Shown: in pieces, positions 1-7,899 of the stretch | How the letters are laid out: each line of letters begins with the position of its first letter | Numbering within the stretch: position 1 is the first letter of the stretch | Source: an uncultured Ruminococcus sp. | GTDB lineage: Bacteria > Bacillota > Clostridia > Lachnospirales > Lachnospiraceae | Reading direction: 5' to 3' | Length of the DNA: 23,694 bases | NCBI GenBank assembly: GCA_900553885.1 | Contig: USFD01000050.1 | Span: 1-23,694, forward strand | Notes under the pieces: model-generated | The model's database searches: none | Seen by the model: only the letters and a program-made list of their open reading frames with translations | What the model was told of the DNA's origin: nothing | Translations under genes and position numbers: made by a program

Positions 1-113
1 TGTATGGGAATATGATTGAATTCTATGGACTTAGTTTTGCTGATTGTGATATCAGCGGAGCAACTCTGGTTCTGGAGTATGACGGTTATGAAGGGACGGC
101 AACATTATACTAG
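1..113 (+). CDS. 3' end of an unidentified protein (partial)
   Basis: An open frame enters from the left edge (codons in phase with position 3) and stops at TAG 111-113. About 36 residues are visible, ending in GYEGTATLY. The visible tail is acidic and aromatic, similar in character to the ends of the two zinc-ribbon proteins that follow, and the gap to the next start is only 49 nt. It could therefore be a third member of that cluster, but the diagnostic N-terminus is outside the window. Function is unknown. Confidence 0.5.
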   Translation, partial: YGNMIEFYGLSFADCDISGATLVLEYDGYEGTATLY

Positions 114-162
114 GGGAATATAACTGGTTTATCAAAAATGTATATCTAAAGGAGAAAGAAAA

Positions 163-867
163 ATGTATTGTCGGAATTGTGGAAAAGAGATAAAAGATGG
201 AAGCAGATTCTGCCTGTACTGCGGACAGGCTGTACAGGGAGGAAATCCGGGCGCACAGGGCACTGTGCCGCCCCCGCCTGCGGCAAAAAAGAAAAATGAA
301 ATCCTAAGAAAATGGTGGTTCTGGGCTGCTGTAATAATATTTGCAGGCGCCGTAATTGTGTTTGCGATAAACGATATTTCTGCAGAGGAAACGGTAGAAA
401 AACTTCAGAAATTTACTTACATTGATGCAACAGACGAAAGATGCACTTTTTCGTATGAAGATTCATGGAATCTGATTTACACGACAGAAAATGAGTTTGT
501 TGAATTTTATGAGCCGGAAGTGACGGACTGCTTTACTGGCTGCTTTGGAACTTACGATTTTGGAAATGACGGAACTTTTACATATGATCTGGATGAAAAT
601 GAGATCAGGATATATTTTGATTATGAGACCGTGGACGGCAACCTTTCTATTTTAAATTACAATATTGATGATGAAGAACTGACACTGAGGATAGACGGAG
701 ACATATATGAGCCTGCAGAAGAGTTCGAAGACTATATTGATGAATATGGACTGATCAATGTACTGGAAGGACGTATTGACCAGTTTGAAAGCAATCTGGA
801 AGCAAATGGTCTGTCGCTGGATGATGTCAGAGACGTTTCGTATGATTATATAAAGGAATATGTTTAA
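163..867 (+). CDS. zinc-ribbon, single-pass membrane protein of unknown function
   Basis: A 234-residue protein. Residues 3-20 form a zinc ribbon with two CxxC knuckles (Cys 3, 6, 17, 20). A Pro/Gly/Ala-rich linker follows (about 25-41), then a basic stretch KKK and one membrane helix at about 51-69. The remaining 165 residues are strongly acidic and rich in aromatic residues, probably an extracytoplasmic beta-rich domain, with the zinc ribbon in the cytoplasm. ATG 163 is preceded by AAAGGAGA. I know this layout from many Firmicutes zinc_ribbon_2/DUF proteins, but no function is established. The C-terminal domain is not one I recognise. The next gene has the same architecture and starts 42 nt downstream, so the two are probably co-transcribed. 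Confidence 0.8.
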   Translation: MYCRNCGKEIKDGSRFCLYCGQAVQGGNPGAQGTVPPPPAAKKKNEILRKWWFWAAVIIFAGAVIVFAINDISAEETVEKLQKFTYIDATDERCTFSYEDSWNLIYTTENEFVEFYEPEVTDCFTGCFGTYDFGNDGTFTYDLDENEIRIYFDYETVDGNLSILNYNIDDEELTLRIDGDIYEPAEEFEDYIDEYGLINVLEGRIDQFESNLEANGLSLDDVRDVSYDYIKEYV

Positions 868-909
868 TGGTTGTTTTTGTATAGAAAGATAAAGCCGGGA
901 GGAAAGAGT

Positions 910-2202
910 ATGTTTTGTGAGAATTGTGGAAAGGAAATACAGGAAGATGCGGGCTTTTGTCCCGAGTGCGGACACAGGATAAACGGAGGAAATAATGGGG
1001 GCAGGGTGGAAGCTGTCTCACAGACCGTATTTCCGGATAATCAGCCTGATCTGCATAATGGAAAGAAAAAGAAGATGACAGCAGTTCTGATAATTATTGC
1101 AGTTGTTGTTATTCTTGGAGTGGCTGCAGCAGTGTTCTTTCTCGTGAGAAAGGATGATACCCCGAAGTCTTCCGGAGAAAGACAGACAAGCATGGCGGAC
1201 GAAATGCCGGATAGACTGGATCATACGGATATTGAGACGTATCTGGATAAATCGGTTGTGGAACTGGAAGAGTTAGGATTTGCGGAACAGGATGATCTGA
1301 CTTATGAAAATGCTGACGGGACGATCTGGTTTGATGAGGCAGACGGAGAGATTGGTTCTATTTTTATGGAAACGGGGTGTCGAGCTCCCTTCCATGACGT
1401 AGAAATAACAGATACTCCTGAAACGGCGAAAGAAAAATTATCTGATGAATATGAACTGATAACAGAAGCAGACGGTGAACTCCTTTTCGGCAATCGTGAT
1501 AAAAAAACTGCCGTGGTGGTTTCCTGCAGCGGCGAAACGATTGAAACAATATGCATTATGAGAAATTATGAATTTGAAGAAGCAGATATGGAAGATGGTT
1601 CAGAATATATTTTCCCGGACAGCGATAAAAAGTATCTGTCAGAAGATGAGATCAGAAGTGTAGAAGTAGATAAAATGGCTCTGGGAAGAAATGAAATATT
1701 TGCACGGCATGGCTATATTTTTAATGATGAAACTTACAGACAGTATTTTGAAAGTCTGTCCTGGTATGAGGGGACGATTCCGTCAGATGAGTTTAACGCA
1801 GAAGAAGAATTCAATGATTTTGAAATGAAGAACGTGGAGCTGATCAAACAGATAGAAGATGAGGTTAATGGTGTTCAGGCGCAGAATTCAGAGCAGCAGG
1901 CGGCTATTGACTCGGCTTATGATTTTCTTGTAGGACATTCCTTTAATTATGAAGGATGGCAGCTTGTAATAGAATTCCAGACGGAAGATACAGTGAGGAT
2001 ATGCTATGGAGGGGAAATCCTGGACGATTATTTCGACTATTCTATTACGGCCAGATATGAGTTGTACCGGGATGATCAGAAAGAGTGGCTGACATATATT
2101 ACTATTAACGGAGTAGAGTATTACTTAAGATGCCTTACAGGCGGCAATATAGATCTGGCAGGGGATGGAGAGTTTTCCGGCTGGTATAATATGGTTCAGT
2201 AG
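910..2202 (+). CDS. zinc-ribbon membrane protein with YARHG domain
   Basis: A 430-residue protein starting at ATG 910, chosen because GGGAGGAAAG lies just upstream; an in-frame TTG at 871 has no such site. A zinc ribbon (Cys 3, 6, 17, 20) is followed by a linker, a KKKK stop-transfer-like patch and one membrane helix (about 57-79). The extracytoplasmic part has an unknown segment at 100-235, then a YARHG domain at about 240-317. That domain shows the hallmark ARHGYIF (265-271), YRQYF, a SWY motif, and the terminal FNDFEMKNVELI. A last domain of about 100 residues is unassigned. YARHG domains occur in extracellular parts of bacterial membrane proteins, and a role in wall or peptide binding has been suggested but not shown. 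Same architecture as the preceding gene. Confidence 0.85.
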   Translation: MFCENCGKEIQEDAGFCPECGHRINGGNNGGRVEAVSQTVFPDNQPDLHNGKKKKMTAVLIIIAVVVILGVAAAVFFLVRKDDTPKSSGERQTSMADEMPDRLDHTDIETYLDKSVVELEELGFAEQDDLTYENADGTIWFDEADGEIGSIFMETGCRAPFHDVEITDTPETAKEKLSDEYELITEADGELLFGNRDKKTAVVVSCSGETIETICIMRNYEFEEADMEDGSEYIFPDSDKKYLSEDEIRSVEVDKMALGRNEIFARHGYIFNDETYRQYFESLSWYEGTIPSDEFNAEEEFNDFEMKNVELIKQIEDEVNGVQAQNSEQQAAIDSAYDFLVGHSFNYEGWQLVIEFQTEDTVRICYGGEILDDYFDYSITARYELYRDDQKEWLTYITINGVEYYLRCLTGGNIDLAGDGEFSGWYNMVQ

Positions 2203-2243
2203 TTTTATATATTGAGTTTGTAAATTGAGTAGGAGAGGGTAAT

Positions 2244-2750
2244 GTGAATAAAGTTATAGAACTTGCTAAGAAACATCCTGCATTTATGGTAATAATATAT
2301 AGTATAATTTGCGCATACTGCATAGATTATGTTGCTGATAATGTAGAAAATTTATTTTGGAAATATGCTATTGATGGCTTGTTTGGAGGATTAATATCTT
2401 TTGCTTCGATTGGTTATCTGATTTTAGCTGTTATTTGGTTCATTCCTATAGCGGTGGTGTTATATGTATATGTAATGAGTGATACTGCAAAAAGACTTAT
2501 TGCGAAAAAACCTGGGCTATGTAATGTTTTATTTATGATATCCAGAGCCCTTATAGGATTTTACAGTCTTATCACTATAGTTGTATTTGGTAAATCTATC
2601 TATCGAATATTTGTATCGCATACTATTGATGGATATGCTGCTGATGTTGCCATTGCATTTATCAATATTATGCCATATGTATATGGGGTGGTTACATTCT
2701 TTTTAGTAGCAATGGTATTTGCTGGTTCAAATGAATCAGAGGACAAATAA
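2244..2750 (+). CDS. small polytopic membrane protein, unknown function
   Basis: A 168-residue protein with about four hydrophobic segments: roughly residues 12-28, 46-78, 97-115 and 130-160. It begins with GTG at 2244, preceded by AGGAGAGGG. The overlapping ATG at 2242 is followed at once by TGA, so it cannot be used. Base composition is clearly more AT-rich than the two genes before it and codon choice differs (many ATA, TTA, GTA), suggesting a separate origin. It lies 41 nt after the YARHG gene, and the hairpin terminator at 2838-2871 lies downstream. No family recognised. Confidence 0.65.
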   Translation: MNKVIELAKKHPAFMVIIYSIICAYCIDYVADNVENLFWKYAIDGLFGGLISFASIGYLILAVIWFIPIAVVLYVYVMSDTAKRLIAKKPGLCNVLFMISRALIGFYSLITIVVFGKSIYRIFVSHTIDGYAADVAIAFINIMPYVYGVVTFFLVAMVFAGSNESEDK

Positions 2751-2837
2751 TAAACAGGTATTTGATGTACATTTTGTTTCTGGTGTAGTTATTATAAAAT
2801 TAAATTATATATTATGATAATGATACTACTATCTACG

Positions 2838-2871
2838 GGGCAGGACTCATTACGGGTTCTGCTCTATTTTT
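2838..2871 (+). terminator. rho-independent terminator
   Basis: An 11-bp stem (2838-2848 with 2854-2864, three G-U pairs), loop ATTAC, then TATTTTT. It lies 87 nt after the membrane-protein stop and just before the 24-codon ORF, so it probably separates that block from the recombination module. Confidence 0.7.
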
Positions 2872-2892
2872 ATGTCCGAAAGGAGGATGCCA

Positions 2893-2967
2893 ATGGATAA
2901 GATCATCATAGCTCTGCTTGGAGCTGCCGCTGTAATCGTCCAACAGATTTTCAGGGACGACGACTAA
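2893..2967 (+). CDS. 24-residue hydrophobic peptide
   Basis: ATG 2893 is preceded by AAAGGAGG with 6 nt spacing, an excellent ribosome site. The frame encodes MDKIIIALLGAAAVIVQQ followed by a charged tail ending RDDD, stop TAA. The peptide has one hydrophobic stretch of about 13-15 residues (3-17) flanked by charged ends. Size and layout recall small membrane peptides, including type I toxins and phage or plasmid holin-like peptides, but I do not recognise the sequence and no antisense RNA gene is evident. It sits between the terminator and the DUF932 gene, 71 nt upstream of it, so it may be the first gene of the recombination module. Confidence 0.5.
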   Translation: MDKIIIALLGAAAVIVQQIFRDDD

Positions 2968-3038
2968 AAAATCTTTGTAACAGGAATGAACCACTTTATG
3001 AACAATGATGAATCAAAAATTCAAAGGAGGACTTTATT

Positions 3039-3974
3039 ATGTCAGCAAATGTAGAATCTATGTTTTATGTAAGAGAAACCCCGTGGCATGGTCTGGGAAC
3101 CAGAGTAATAGAAGCGCCGTCTTCAGAAGACGCCCTGATTGCGGCAGGACTGAACTGGAACGTGATACAGGAACCGATCTATACCGGAGAAAATGAACCG
3201 ATCAGCGGTTACAAGGCAAATGTCCGGGATTCGGACCGCAAGGTACTGGGAGTCGTTACAGACCGCTATAAGGTTGTGCAGAACCATGAGGCGTTTGCGT
3301 TTACAGATGCACTTCTGGGACAGGGCGTGCGGTATGAGACTGCCGGAAGTTTGCAGGAGGGGAGAAAAGTCTGGCTGCTGGCCCATATGCCCCATGAATA
3401 TATTATCTCCGGGGAACGTATCAGCCCGTATCTTCTCTTCTCCAATACCCATGACGGTTCCGGTGCGGTCAGGGTAGCGCTGACGCCTATCCGTGTAGTC
3501 TGCAATAATACGCTGAATCTGGCGTTAAGGACAGCTGAAAGATCCTGGTCTATGATCCATACCGGAGATATCCGGAGCAAGATGAAGGAAGCAAGCGACA
3601 CGCTTTTTAAGGCGGAAAGATATATGGATGAGCTGGGGAAGGAGTTTGAAAATCTCAGGATGCATAAGCTGTCCGATCAGGAGGTTATGGATTATATTGA
3701 GATTCTCCTGCCGATAGAGGATGGTTCAACGCCTCAGCAGGTCAGGAATATGAAACGCTTACAGGAGGATATGAAGATCAGATATTTTGATGCTCCCGAT
3801 CTGAAAGATACCGGAAAGAACGCTTACAGATTTATCAATGCCGTATCAGATTTTGCCACCCATGCAAAGCCGTTGAGACAGACTGCTAAATACAAGGAAA
3901 ATCTGTTTGCAAAGACTGTAGACGGGAATCCCCTGATAGATAGAGCTTATCAGCTTATCAGCGCAGCGGCATAG
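3039..3974 (+). CDS. DUF932 phage/plasmid-related protein
   Basis: A 311-residue protein whose N-terminal MFYVRETPWHGLGTRV, the following VTDRYKVVQNHEAF and the RVVCNNTLNLAL segment are typical of the DUF932 family (phage/plasmid-like protein TIGR03299). These proteins are carried by phages, plasmids and integrative elements, usually close to recombination genes; biochemical function is not established to my knowledge. ATG 3039 follows AAAGGAGG. The YqaJ gene starts 13 nt downstream and RecT follows, so the three form one operon. Length is normal and the frame is intact. Confidence 0.9.
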   Translation: MSANVESMFYVRETPWHGLGTRVIEAPSSEDALIAAGLNWNVIQEPIYTGENEPISGYKANVRDSDRKVLGVVTDRYKVVQNHEAFAFTDALLGQGVRYETAGSLQEGRKVWLLAHMPHEYIISGERISPYLLFSNTHDGSGAVRVALTPIRVVCNNTLNLALRTAERSWSMIHTGDIRSKMKEASDTLFKAERYMDELGKEFENLRMHKLSDQEVMDYIEILLPIEDGSTPQQVRNMKRLQEDMKIRYFDAPDLKDTGKNAYRFINAVSDFATHAKPLRQTAKYKENLFAKTVDGNPLIDRAYQLISAAA

Positions 3975-3987
3975 GAGGTGTGTCAGT

Positions 3988-4914
3988 ATGAAAAAACTGG
4001 TGTCAACATTAAATCTTGATAAAAAAAGCTGGCTCAGATACAGGAAACGGGGGATTGGCGGTTCTGACGCAGGAGCGGTATGCGGATTGAACCCATACCG
4101 TACTGCAATTCAGGTATATTATGACAAGACCTCGGATGAGATTGAGGAAATCGACAATGAAGCAATGAGGCAGGGGAGGGAATTCGAAGATTATGTTGCA
4201 GGGCGTTTCTGTGAGGCGTCCGGAAAGAAAGTCAGGAGAGCAAACGCTATGTATTATGACGAAAAGAATCCTTTCATGCTTGCAGATGTTGACCGTATGG
4301 TTGTGGGAGAGAATGCCGGGCTGGAGTGCAAGACAGCCAGCCCGTATATGGCGGAAAAATGGGAAGACGGGAAGATACCGCTTTCGTATCAGATACAATG
4401 CCATCATTATATGTCCGTGTGCAATACGGACGCATGGTATATTGCGGTGCTGATTTACGGCAAAGAGTTCAAATATTACCGGATTGAGAGGGATGAACAG
4501 GTTATCGCGGACCTTATACGGATTGAAAAGGAATTCTGGTGTGATCATGTGATGAAGAGAGTAATGCCTGATCCGGACGGCTCGAAAACAGCAGATGCGG
4601 CGATAGCGGAACGTTTTAAAATTTCCCGGGATATTACAATTCCCCTGTCCGGCTTTGATGCGCGCTTAAAGCGCAGGGAAGAACTTTTATCCGTAATGGG
4701 GCATATGGAAGCGGAAAAGCGGCAGATTGACCAGGAACTGAAACTGTATCTGGGTGATGCTGAAATGGCGGAAAACGAGCATTACAGAGTATCATGGAAG
4801 AATGTCAGCAGGAGCAGCCTGGACGAAAGACGGTTAAAGGAAGAACAGCCGGAGGTTTATGAAAAGTACCGCCGGGTGACTACAAGCCGCAGGTTTACAG
4901 TGAAGGCGGCGTAA
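3988..4914 (+). CDS. YqaJ-family viral recombinase exonuclease
   Basis: A 308-residue lambda-exonuclease-like nuclease of the PD-(D/E)xK superfamily. Visible family signatures are the N-terminal RGIGGSDAGAVCGLNPY (about 21-37), QGREFEDYVAGRF (62-74), the acidic LADVDR (98-103), the catalytic ECK at 113-115, and Q-x-Q-C-H-H-Y (135-141). Proteins of this family digest 5' ends of double-stranded DNA to expose 3' single strands, which the partner RecT then coats and anneals. The gene lies directly before recT in the usual exo-annealase pairing. GGAGGTGTG precedes ATG 3988. All catalytic positions are present, so it is probably active. Confidence 0.9.
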   Translation: MKKLVSTLNLDKKSWLRYRKRGIGGSDAGAVCGLNPYRTAIQVYYDKTSDEIEEIDNEAMRQGREFEDYVAGRFCEASGKKVRRANAMYYDEKNPFMLADVDRMVVGENAGLECKTASPYMAEKWEDGKIPLSYQIQCHHYMSVCNTDAWYIAVLIYGKEFKYYRIERDEQVIADLIRIEKEFWCDHVMKRVMPDPDGSKTADAAIAERFKISRDITIPLSGFDARLKRREELLSVMGHMEAEKRQIDQELKLYLGDAEMAENEHYRVSWKNVSRSSLDERRLKEEQPEVYEKYRRVTTSRRFTVKAA

Positions 4915-4985
4915 ATAAAGGATGAAATACAGAGAAAAATTGTTATATTGGATGATCAGGATTTTACTGAAGGAGGATTAAAACT

Positions 4986-5801
4986 ATGGCGGCAAAAACA
5001 ACAAACAGTGTAAAAGAGGAACTCGCTAAGAAAGCGGAAAGCACGGCAGGCACAAATAAATTGAAAAGATCTATGAGTATTGCAGATCTGATAAAGGCAA
5101 TGGCGCCGGAGATTAAGAAAGCTCTGCCGGAGGTTATTACACCGGAACGATTTACCCGGATGGCTTTGTCGGCGCTTAACACAACGCCTAAATTACAGGA
5201 GTGTACACAAATGAGTTTCCTTGCGGCGTTGATGAATGCGGCGCAGCTTGGACTGGAACCGAACACACCGCTTGGACAGGCATATTTGATTCCGTTTAAT
5301 AATAAGGGGACAATGGAATGCCAGTTCCAGATCGGGTATAAAGGTCTGATAGACCTGGGATATCGCAACCCGCAGATGCAGATCATTTCCGCACAGGCAG
5401 TCTATGAGAACGACGAATTTGAATACGAACTTGGTCTGAATCCGAAACTGGAACACAGGCCGGCACTTCGTGACCGTGGGGAGCTGAGGCTTTTCTACGG
5501 CCTTTTTAAACTTGTCAACGGAGGATTTGGATTTGAAGTTATGAGTAAAGAGGCAGTGGACGCCTATGCGAAGGAGTATTCAAAAGCTTTTGATTCTTCC
5601 TTCAGCCCGTGGAAGACCAGTTATGAAGCTATGGCTAAGAAAACCGTGATTAAGCAGGCTCTTAAGTACGCCCCGATCAAGGCGGATTTCCGCAGGGCGC
5701 TTTCAACGGACGAGACAATCAAAAATGAGATTGCTGAAGATATGACGGAAATCCACGGCGAGGATATCTTTGACGTTGCATATACGGAGCAGACGGCATA
5801 A
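4986..5801 (+). CDS. recT: RecT single-strand annealing recombinase
   Basis: A 271-residue phage-type RecT. After a charged N-terminus come the family blocks CTQMSFLAALMNAAQLGLEPN (split about 76-96), LIPFNN, QFQIGYKGLIDLGYRN, and the SPWKTSYEAMAKKTVIKQALKY segment (about 202-224). It binds single-stranded DNA and anneals complementary strands or promotes strand invasion, acting on the 3' tails made by the YqaJ exonuclease encoded just upstream. GGAGG lies before ATG 4986. The stop is followed by an 88-nt gap before the DUF5688 gene. Length is standard and no defect is visible. Confidence 0.93.
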   Translation: MAAKTTNSVKEELAKKAESTAGTNKLKRSMSIADLIKAMAPEIKKALPEVITPERFTRMALSALNTTPKLQECTQMSFLAALMNAAQLGLEPNTPLGQAYLIPFNNKGTMECQFQIGYKGLIDLGYRNPQMQIISAQAVYENDEFEYELGLNPKLEHRPALRDRGELRLFYGLFKLVNGGFGFEVMSKEAVDAYAKEYSKAFDSSFSPWKTSYEAMAKKTVIKQALKYAPIKADFRRALSTDETIKNEIAEDMTEIHGEDIFDVAYTEQTA

Positions 5802-5889
5802 GCACACTGCAGCTGCTCCATCATTTTAGGAATATAATGCAACGGGAAACCGAATAAAATCAGATCAACAGGAAACGGAGAAGAGGAAA

Positions 5890-6783
5890 ATGTTAAACTA
5901 TGACGAATTTAAAAGGGAATTATTAAAAAGAGTACGTGAAAATGCAGGGGAGGATATGAAGGTGGAGATTGCTGCAATTCAGAAAAATAATGGAATCCAA
6001 AAAGAAGCAATTGTATTTTCGGAAAAAGAAGATAATCTGCAGCCGGTAATCTATCTGGACAGTGTTTACAGCCAGTATTGTACCGGAGCGGAATTATCTG
6101 CCTGCGTTGGCTTTACAGTGGGGGTCTGCCGTTCTGTCATGTACCTTAATATAGATATGGCGTATAAAAACTGGGAAGACGTACGTGGGAAAATTGAGGT
6201 GACGGTAATCAATAAAGACTGGAATGCGGACGCTATGTCGGGAATACCGCATAGGGAATTCCTTGATCTGGTTCTGTATTGCCGGGTTATTATTGACAGG
6301 AACGGGAACGGAGTTGCCAGCACAATTGTCCGGAGCCATATGCTCAGTGAGTGGGGGATCAGTGAAGAAGAATTGTGGGAGGCGGCTTTTTCCAATCTGA
6401 AAACGGAAGAATTTGAAATACAGGATGTAAATGAAGTTCTCGGATTTATCTTTCGGGAAGGTGACTTGTCCGGAACGTTGGATAAGAATGAATTCGAGCC
6501 AGTGCTGTATGTACTTACGAACAAATATCAGAACCGGGGCGCGGTCGGAATGCTCAGGACAGACCTGTTAGAGAAGTTTGCCGAACAAGGCGGCTGCGAT
6601 CTTTACATATTGCCAAGTTCGATCCATGAAGTGCTGCTGCTGAAAGATGATGAAATGCCTGTGGACGAGTTGAGAAGAATGGTTCGGTTGGTAAACCGTG
6701 GTGTGGTGGATGAGATGGACCGGCTTTCGGATGAAGTGTATTACTATCGGAGGGGAAGCGAAAAAGTGGAGATTGCGGCATGA
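5890..6783 (+). CDS. DUF5688 family protein
   Basis: A 297-residue soluble protein. The opening MLNYDEFKRELLKRV, the EIAAIQKNNGIQKEAIVF block, the YLDSVYSQYCTGAEL block, and the C-terminal LPSSIHEVLLLKD and DELRRMVRLVNR segments match my memory of DUF5688, a family abundant in Lachnospiraceae mobile elements next to recT/yqaJ/DUF932 genes. No catalytic motif is apparent and function is unknown. A GAAGAGGAAA site precedes ATG 5890. It closes the recombination module; an AT-rich gap of about 300 nt follows. Confidence 0.75.
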   Translation: MLNYDEFKRELLKRVRENAGEDMKVEIAAIQKNNGIQKEAIVFSEKEDNLQPVIYLDSVYSQYCTGAELSACVGFTVGVCRSVMYLNIDMAYKNWEDVRGKIEVTVINKDWNADAMSGIPHREFLDLVLYCRVIIDRNGNGVASTIVRSHMLSEWGISEEELWEAAFSNLKTEEFEIQDVNEVLGFIFREGDLSGTLDKNEFEPVLYVLTNKYQNRGAVGMLRTDLLEKFAEQGGCDLYILPSSIHEVLLLKDDEMPVDELRRMVRLVNRGVVDEMDRLSDEVYYYRRGSEKVEIAA

Positions 6784-6846
6784 TATAAGAAAGTGATAGA
6801 GGATGTTGTTGGATGTCAGCATCCTCTAAACGTGACATCTAATAAC

Positions 6847-6878
6847 TATAAATAAAATATGTTCTTATTTTATTTATA
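6847..6878. repeat. 13-bp perfect A/T inverted repeat
   Basis: The arms TATAAATAAAATA (6847-6859) and TATTTTATTTATA (6866-6878) are exact reverse complements around the 6-nt spacer TGTTCT. It lies about 130 bp upstream of the hamA -10 box. It could be an operator for a dimeric regulator, a bidirectional hairpin, or a chance product of AT-rich DNA; a 13-bp perfect match makes chance less attractive. No T run beyond the arm supports a classical terminator. Confidence 0.5.
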
Positions 6879-7011
6879 CTTCAAATGTGCAGGATCTAAA
6901 TATAAATTTATTGATTATTGAAACTACTGAATCATTTAAGTTGTGGTAAATTATATAATTAACTTTTTATCGAATAAGTGTATGGAGTATACGAATCCAA
7001 TTAAAAGTAGT

Positions 7012-7039
7012 TTGGTAAAAAATTCTAATATGGTATAAT
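7012..7039 (+). promoter_or_regulatory. hamA promoter, extended -10
   Basis: TATAAT at 7034-7039 is preceded by TG at 7031-7032, a perfect extended -10. A weak -35 (TTGGTA, 7012-7017) lies 16 bp upstream. Transcription would begin near 7046, giving a leader of about 47 nt before hamA. Confidence 0.6.
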
Positions 7040-7092
7040 CATATAAAAAATATTACTGGGTTAAATAATAATTGATATACAGGTGGAATTTT

Positions 7093-7899
7093 ATGATAAA
7101 ACCGAAATATATAGATTGGATTATTGAAGAGGAAAAAGTGGCTTTTGAGGATGGGTATCCTTTAAAATGTTATATTCTAGATTATAAAATTGATGAAACA
7201 ATTTTGGAAGAATGGGCAATACATATTCGTAGGCATTATATATCGGATAAGGAACTTGAAGACTCTGTGGCTGCTTTAAGCATTAGCGTAGAAAAATATT
7301 TGCGCGAGTATGTAATTCCACAGAAGAGTGATATATATGGGGCTGTAAGTAGATCAAATGATATTTCTGAAATACTATTTTCAGATTTATTAGAATTCGT
7401 TTTTGGATTTGCAGTTCCAAGATGTAAACAGCAGGCTAGATCCGGAAAGACTTTATCGGAACATGGAACGGATATAATTGCATACAAATTTTCACGTGCT
7501 GATAATAAGCCTAGCAGAAAGGATAGGTTATTAGCCACAGAAGTTAAGGCTCAATTAACCTCGGAAACGGCGGATGTTATAAAATCGGCAGTAAAGGATT
7601 CTGCGAAGGATGAGCAACGTTTTGCACATACGCTAGATTATTATCGAAAGAAATTAAAACAGTTGGGGAATGAACAACAGGCATCAGAAATCGCGAGATT
7701 CCAACAAAAACCAGAATACGATTATGAAATAGAATATGTAAGTGCAGCTATAAGCAGTAAAGAAAAGATAGAGGATAATATTTTATTAGGTATTACTGGT
7801 GAAGGGCTATCCTTAAAGAAGAATCAAGAAGTTTTTTATGTACATGGGAAAAAACTCATGGAATTAGTCCACAATGTTTATGAAAGGTGTATCAAATGA
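7093..7899 (+). CDS. hamA: Hachiman system nuclease HamA (DUF1837)
   Basis: A 268-residue protein starting at ATG 7093, chosen because AGGTGG lies 6 nt upstream; the in-frame TTG at 7072 lacks a site. The C-terminal two thirds carry the DUF1837 signature: SEILFSDLLEF (92-102), then HGTDIIAYKF (124-133) and the catalytic ATEVKAQL (148-155). Asp127, Glu150 and Lys152 would form a PD-(D/E)xK nuclease centre. In characterised Hachiman systems HamA is held by the HamB helicase and released to degrade DNA when damaged or phage DNA is sensed. The gene overlaps hamB by 4 nt (ATGA), so the two are translationally coupled. The family also includes AbpA of E. coli AbpAB. The assignment rests on motif plus partner; the residues look intact. 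Confidence 0.88.
   Translation: MIKPKYIDWIIEEEKVAFEDGYPLKCYILDYKIDETILEEWAIHIRRHYISDKELEDSVAALSISVEKYLREYVIPQKSDIYGAVSRSNDISEILFSDLLEFVFGFAVPRCKQQARSGKTLSEHGTDIIAYKFSRADNKPSRKDRLLATEVKAQLTSETADVIKSAVKDSAKDEQRFAHTLDYYRKKLKQLGNEQQASEIARFQQKPEYDYEIEYVSAAISSKEKIEDNILLGITGEGLSLKKNQEVFYVHGKKLMELVHNVYERCIK

Larger units (their letters stand above)
6784..7092. other. AT-rich gap between recombination module and Hachiman operon
   Basis: About 309 nt without a credible gene. It holds an 11-bp stem at 6798-6827 (one G-U pair, loop of 8 nt, no T run) that may end the upstream transcript weakly, a 13-bp palindrome at 6847-6878, and the hamA promoter near 7012-7039. The composition drops sharply in GC here and stays low through hamB, marking a probable junction between two separately acquired segments. 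Confidence 0.6.

Noticed and set aside
652..1021. Minus-strand frames antisense to the zinc-ribbon genes
   Set aside because: Antisense shadows without ribosome sites or family resemblance.
3005..3196. 63-codon frame overlapping the start of the DUF932 gene
   Set aside because: Arg-rich out-of-frame shadow of the DUF932 coding sequence, no ribosome site.
6768..6782. 15-bp word TGGAGATTGCGGCAT repeated at about 22957
   Set aside because: A single 15-bp match between distant points is within chance for a window this long, and the flanks do not match, so it is not an attachment repeat.
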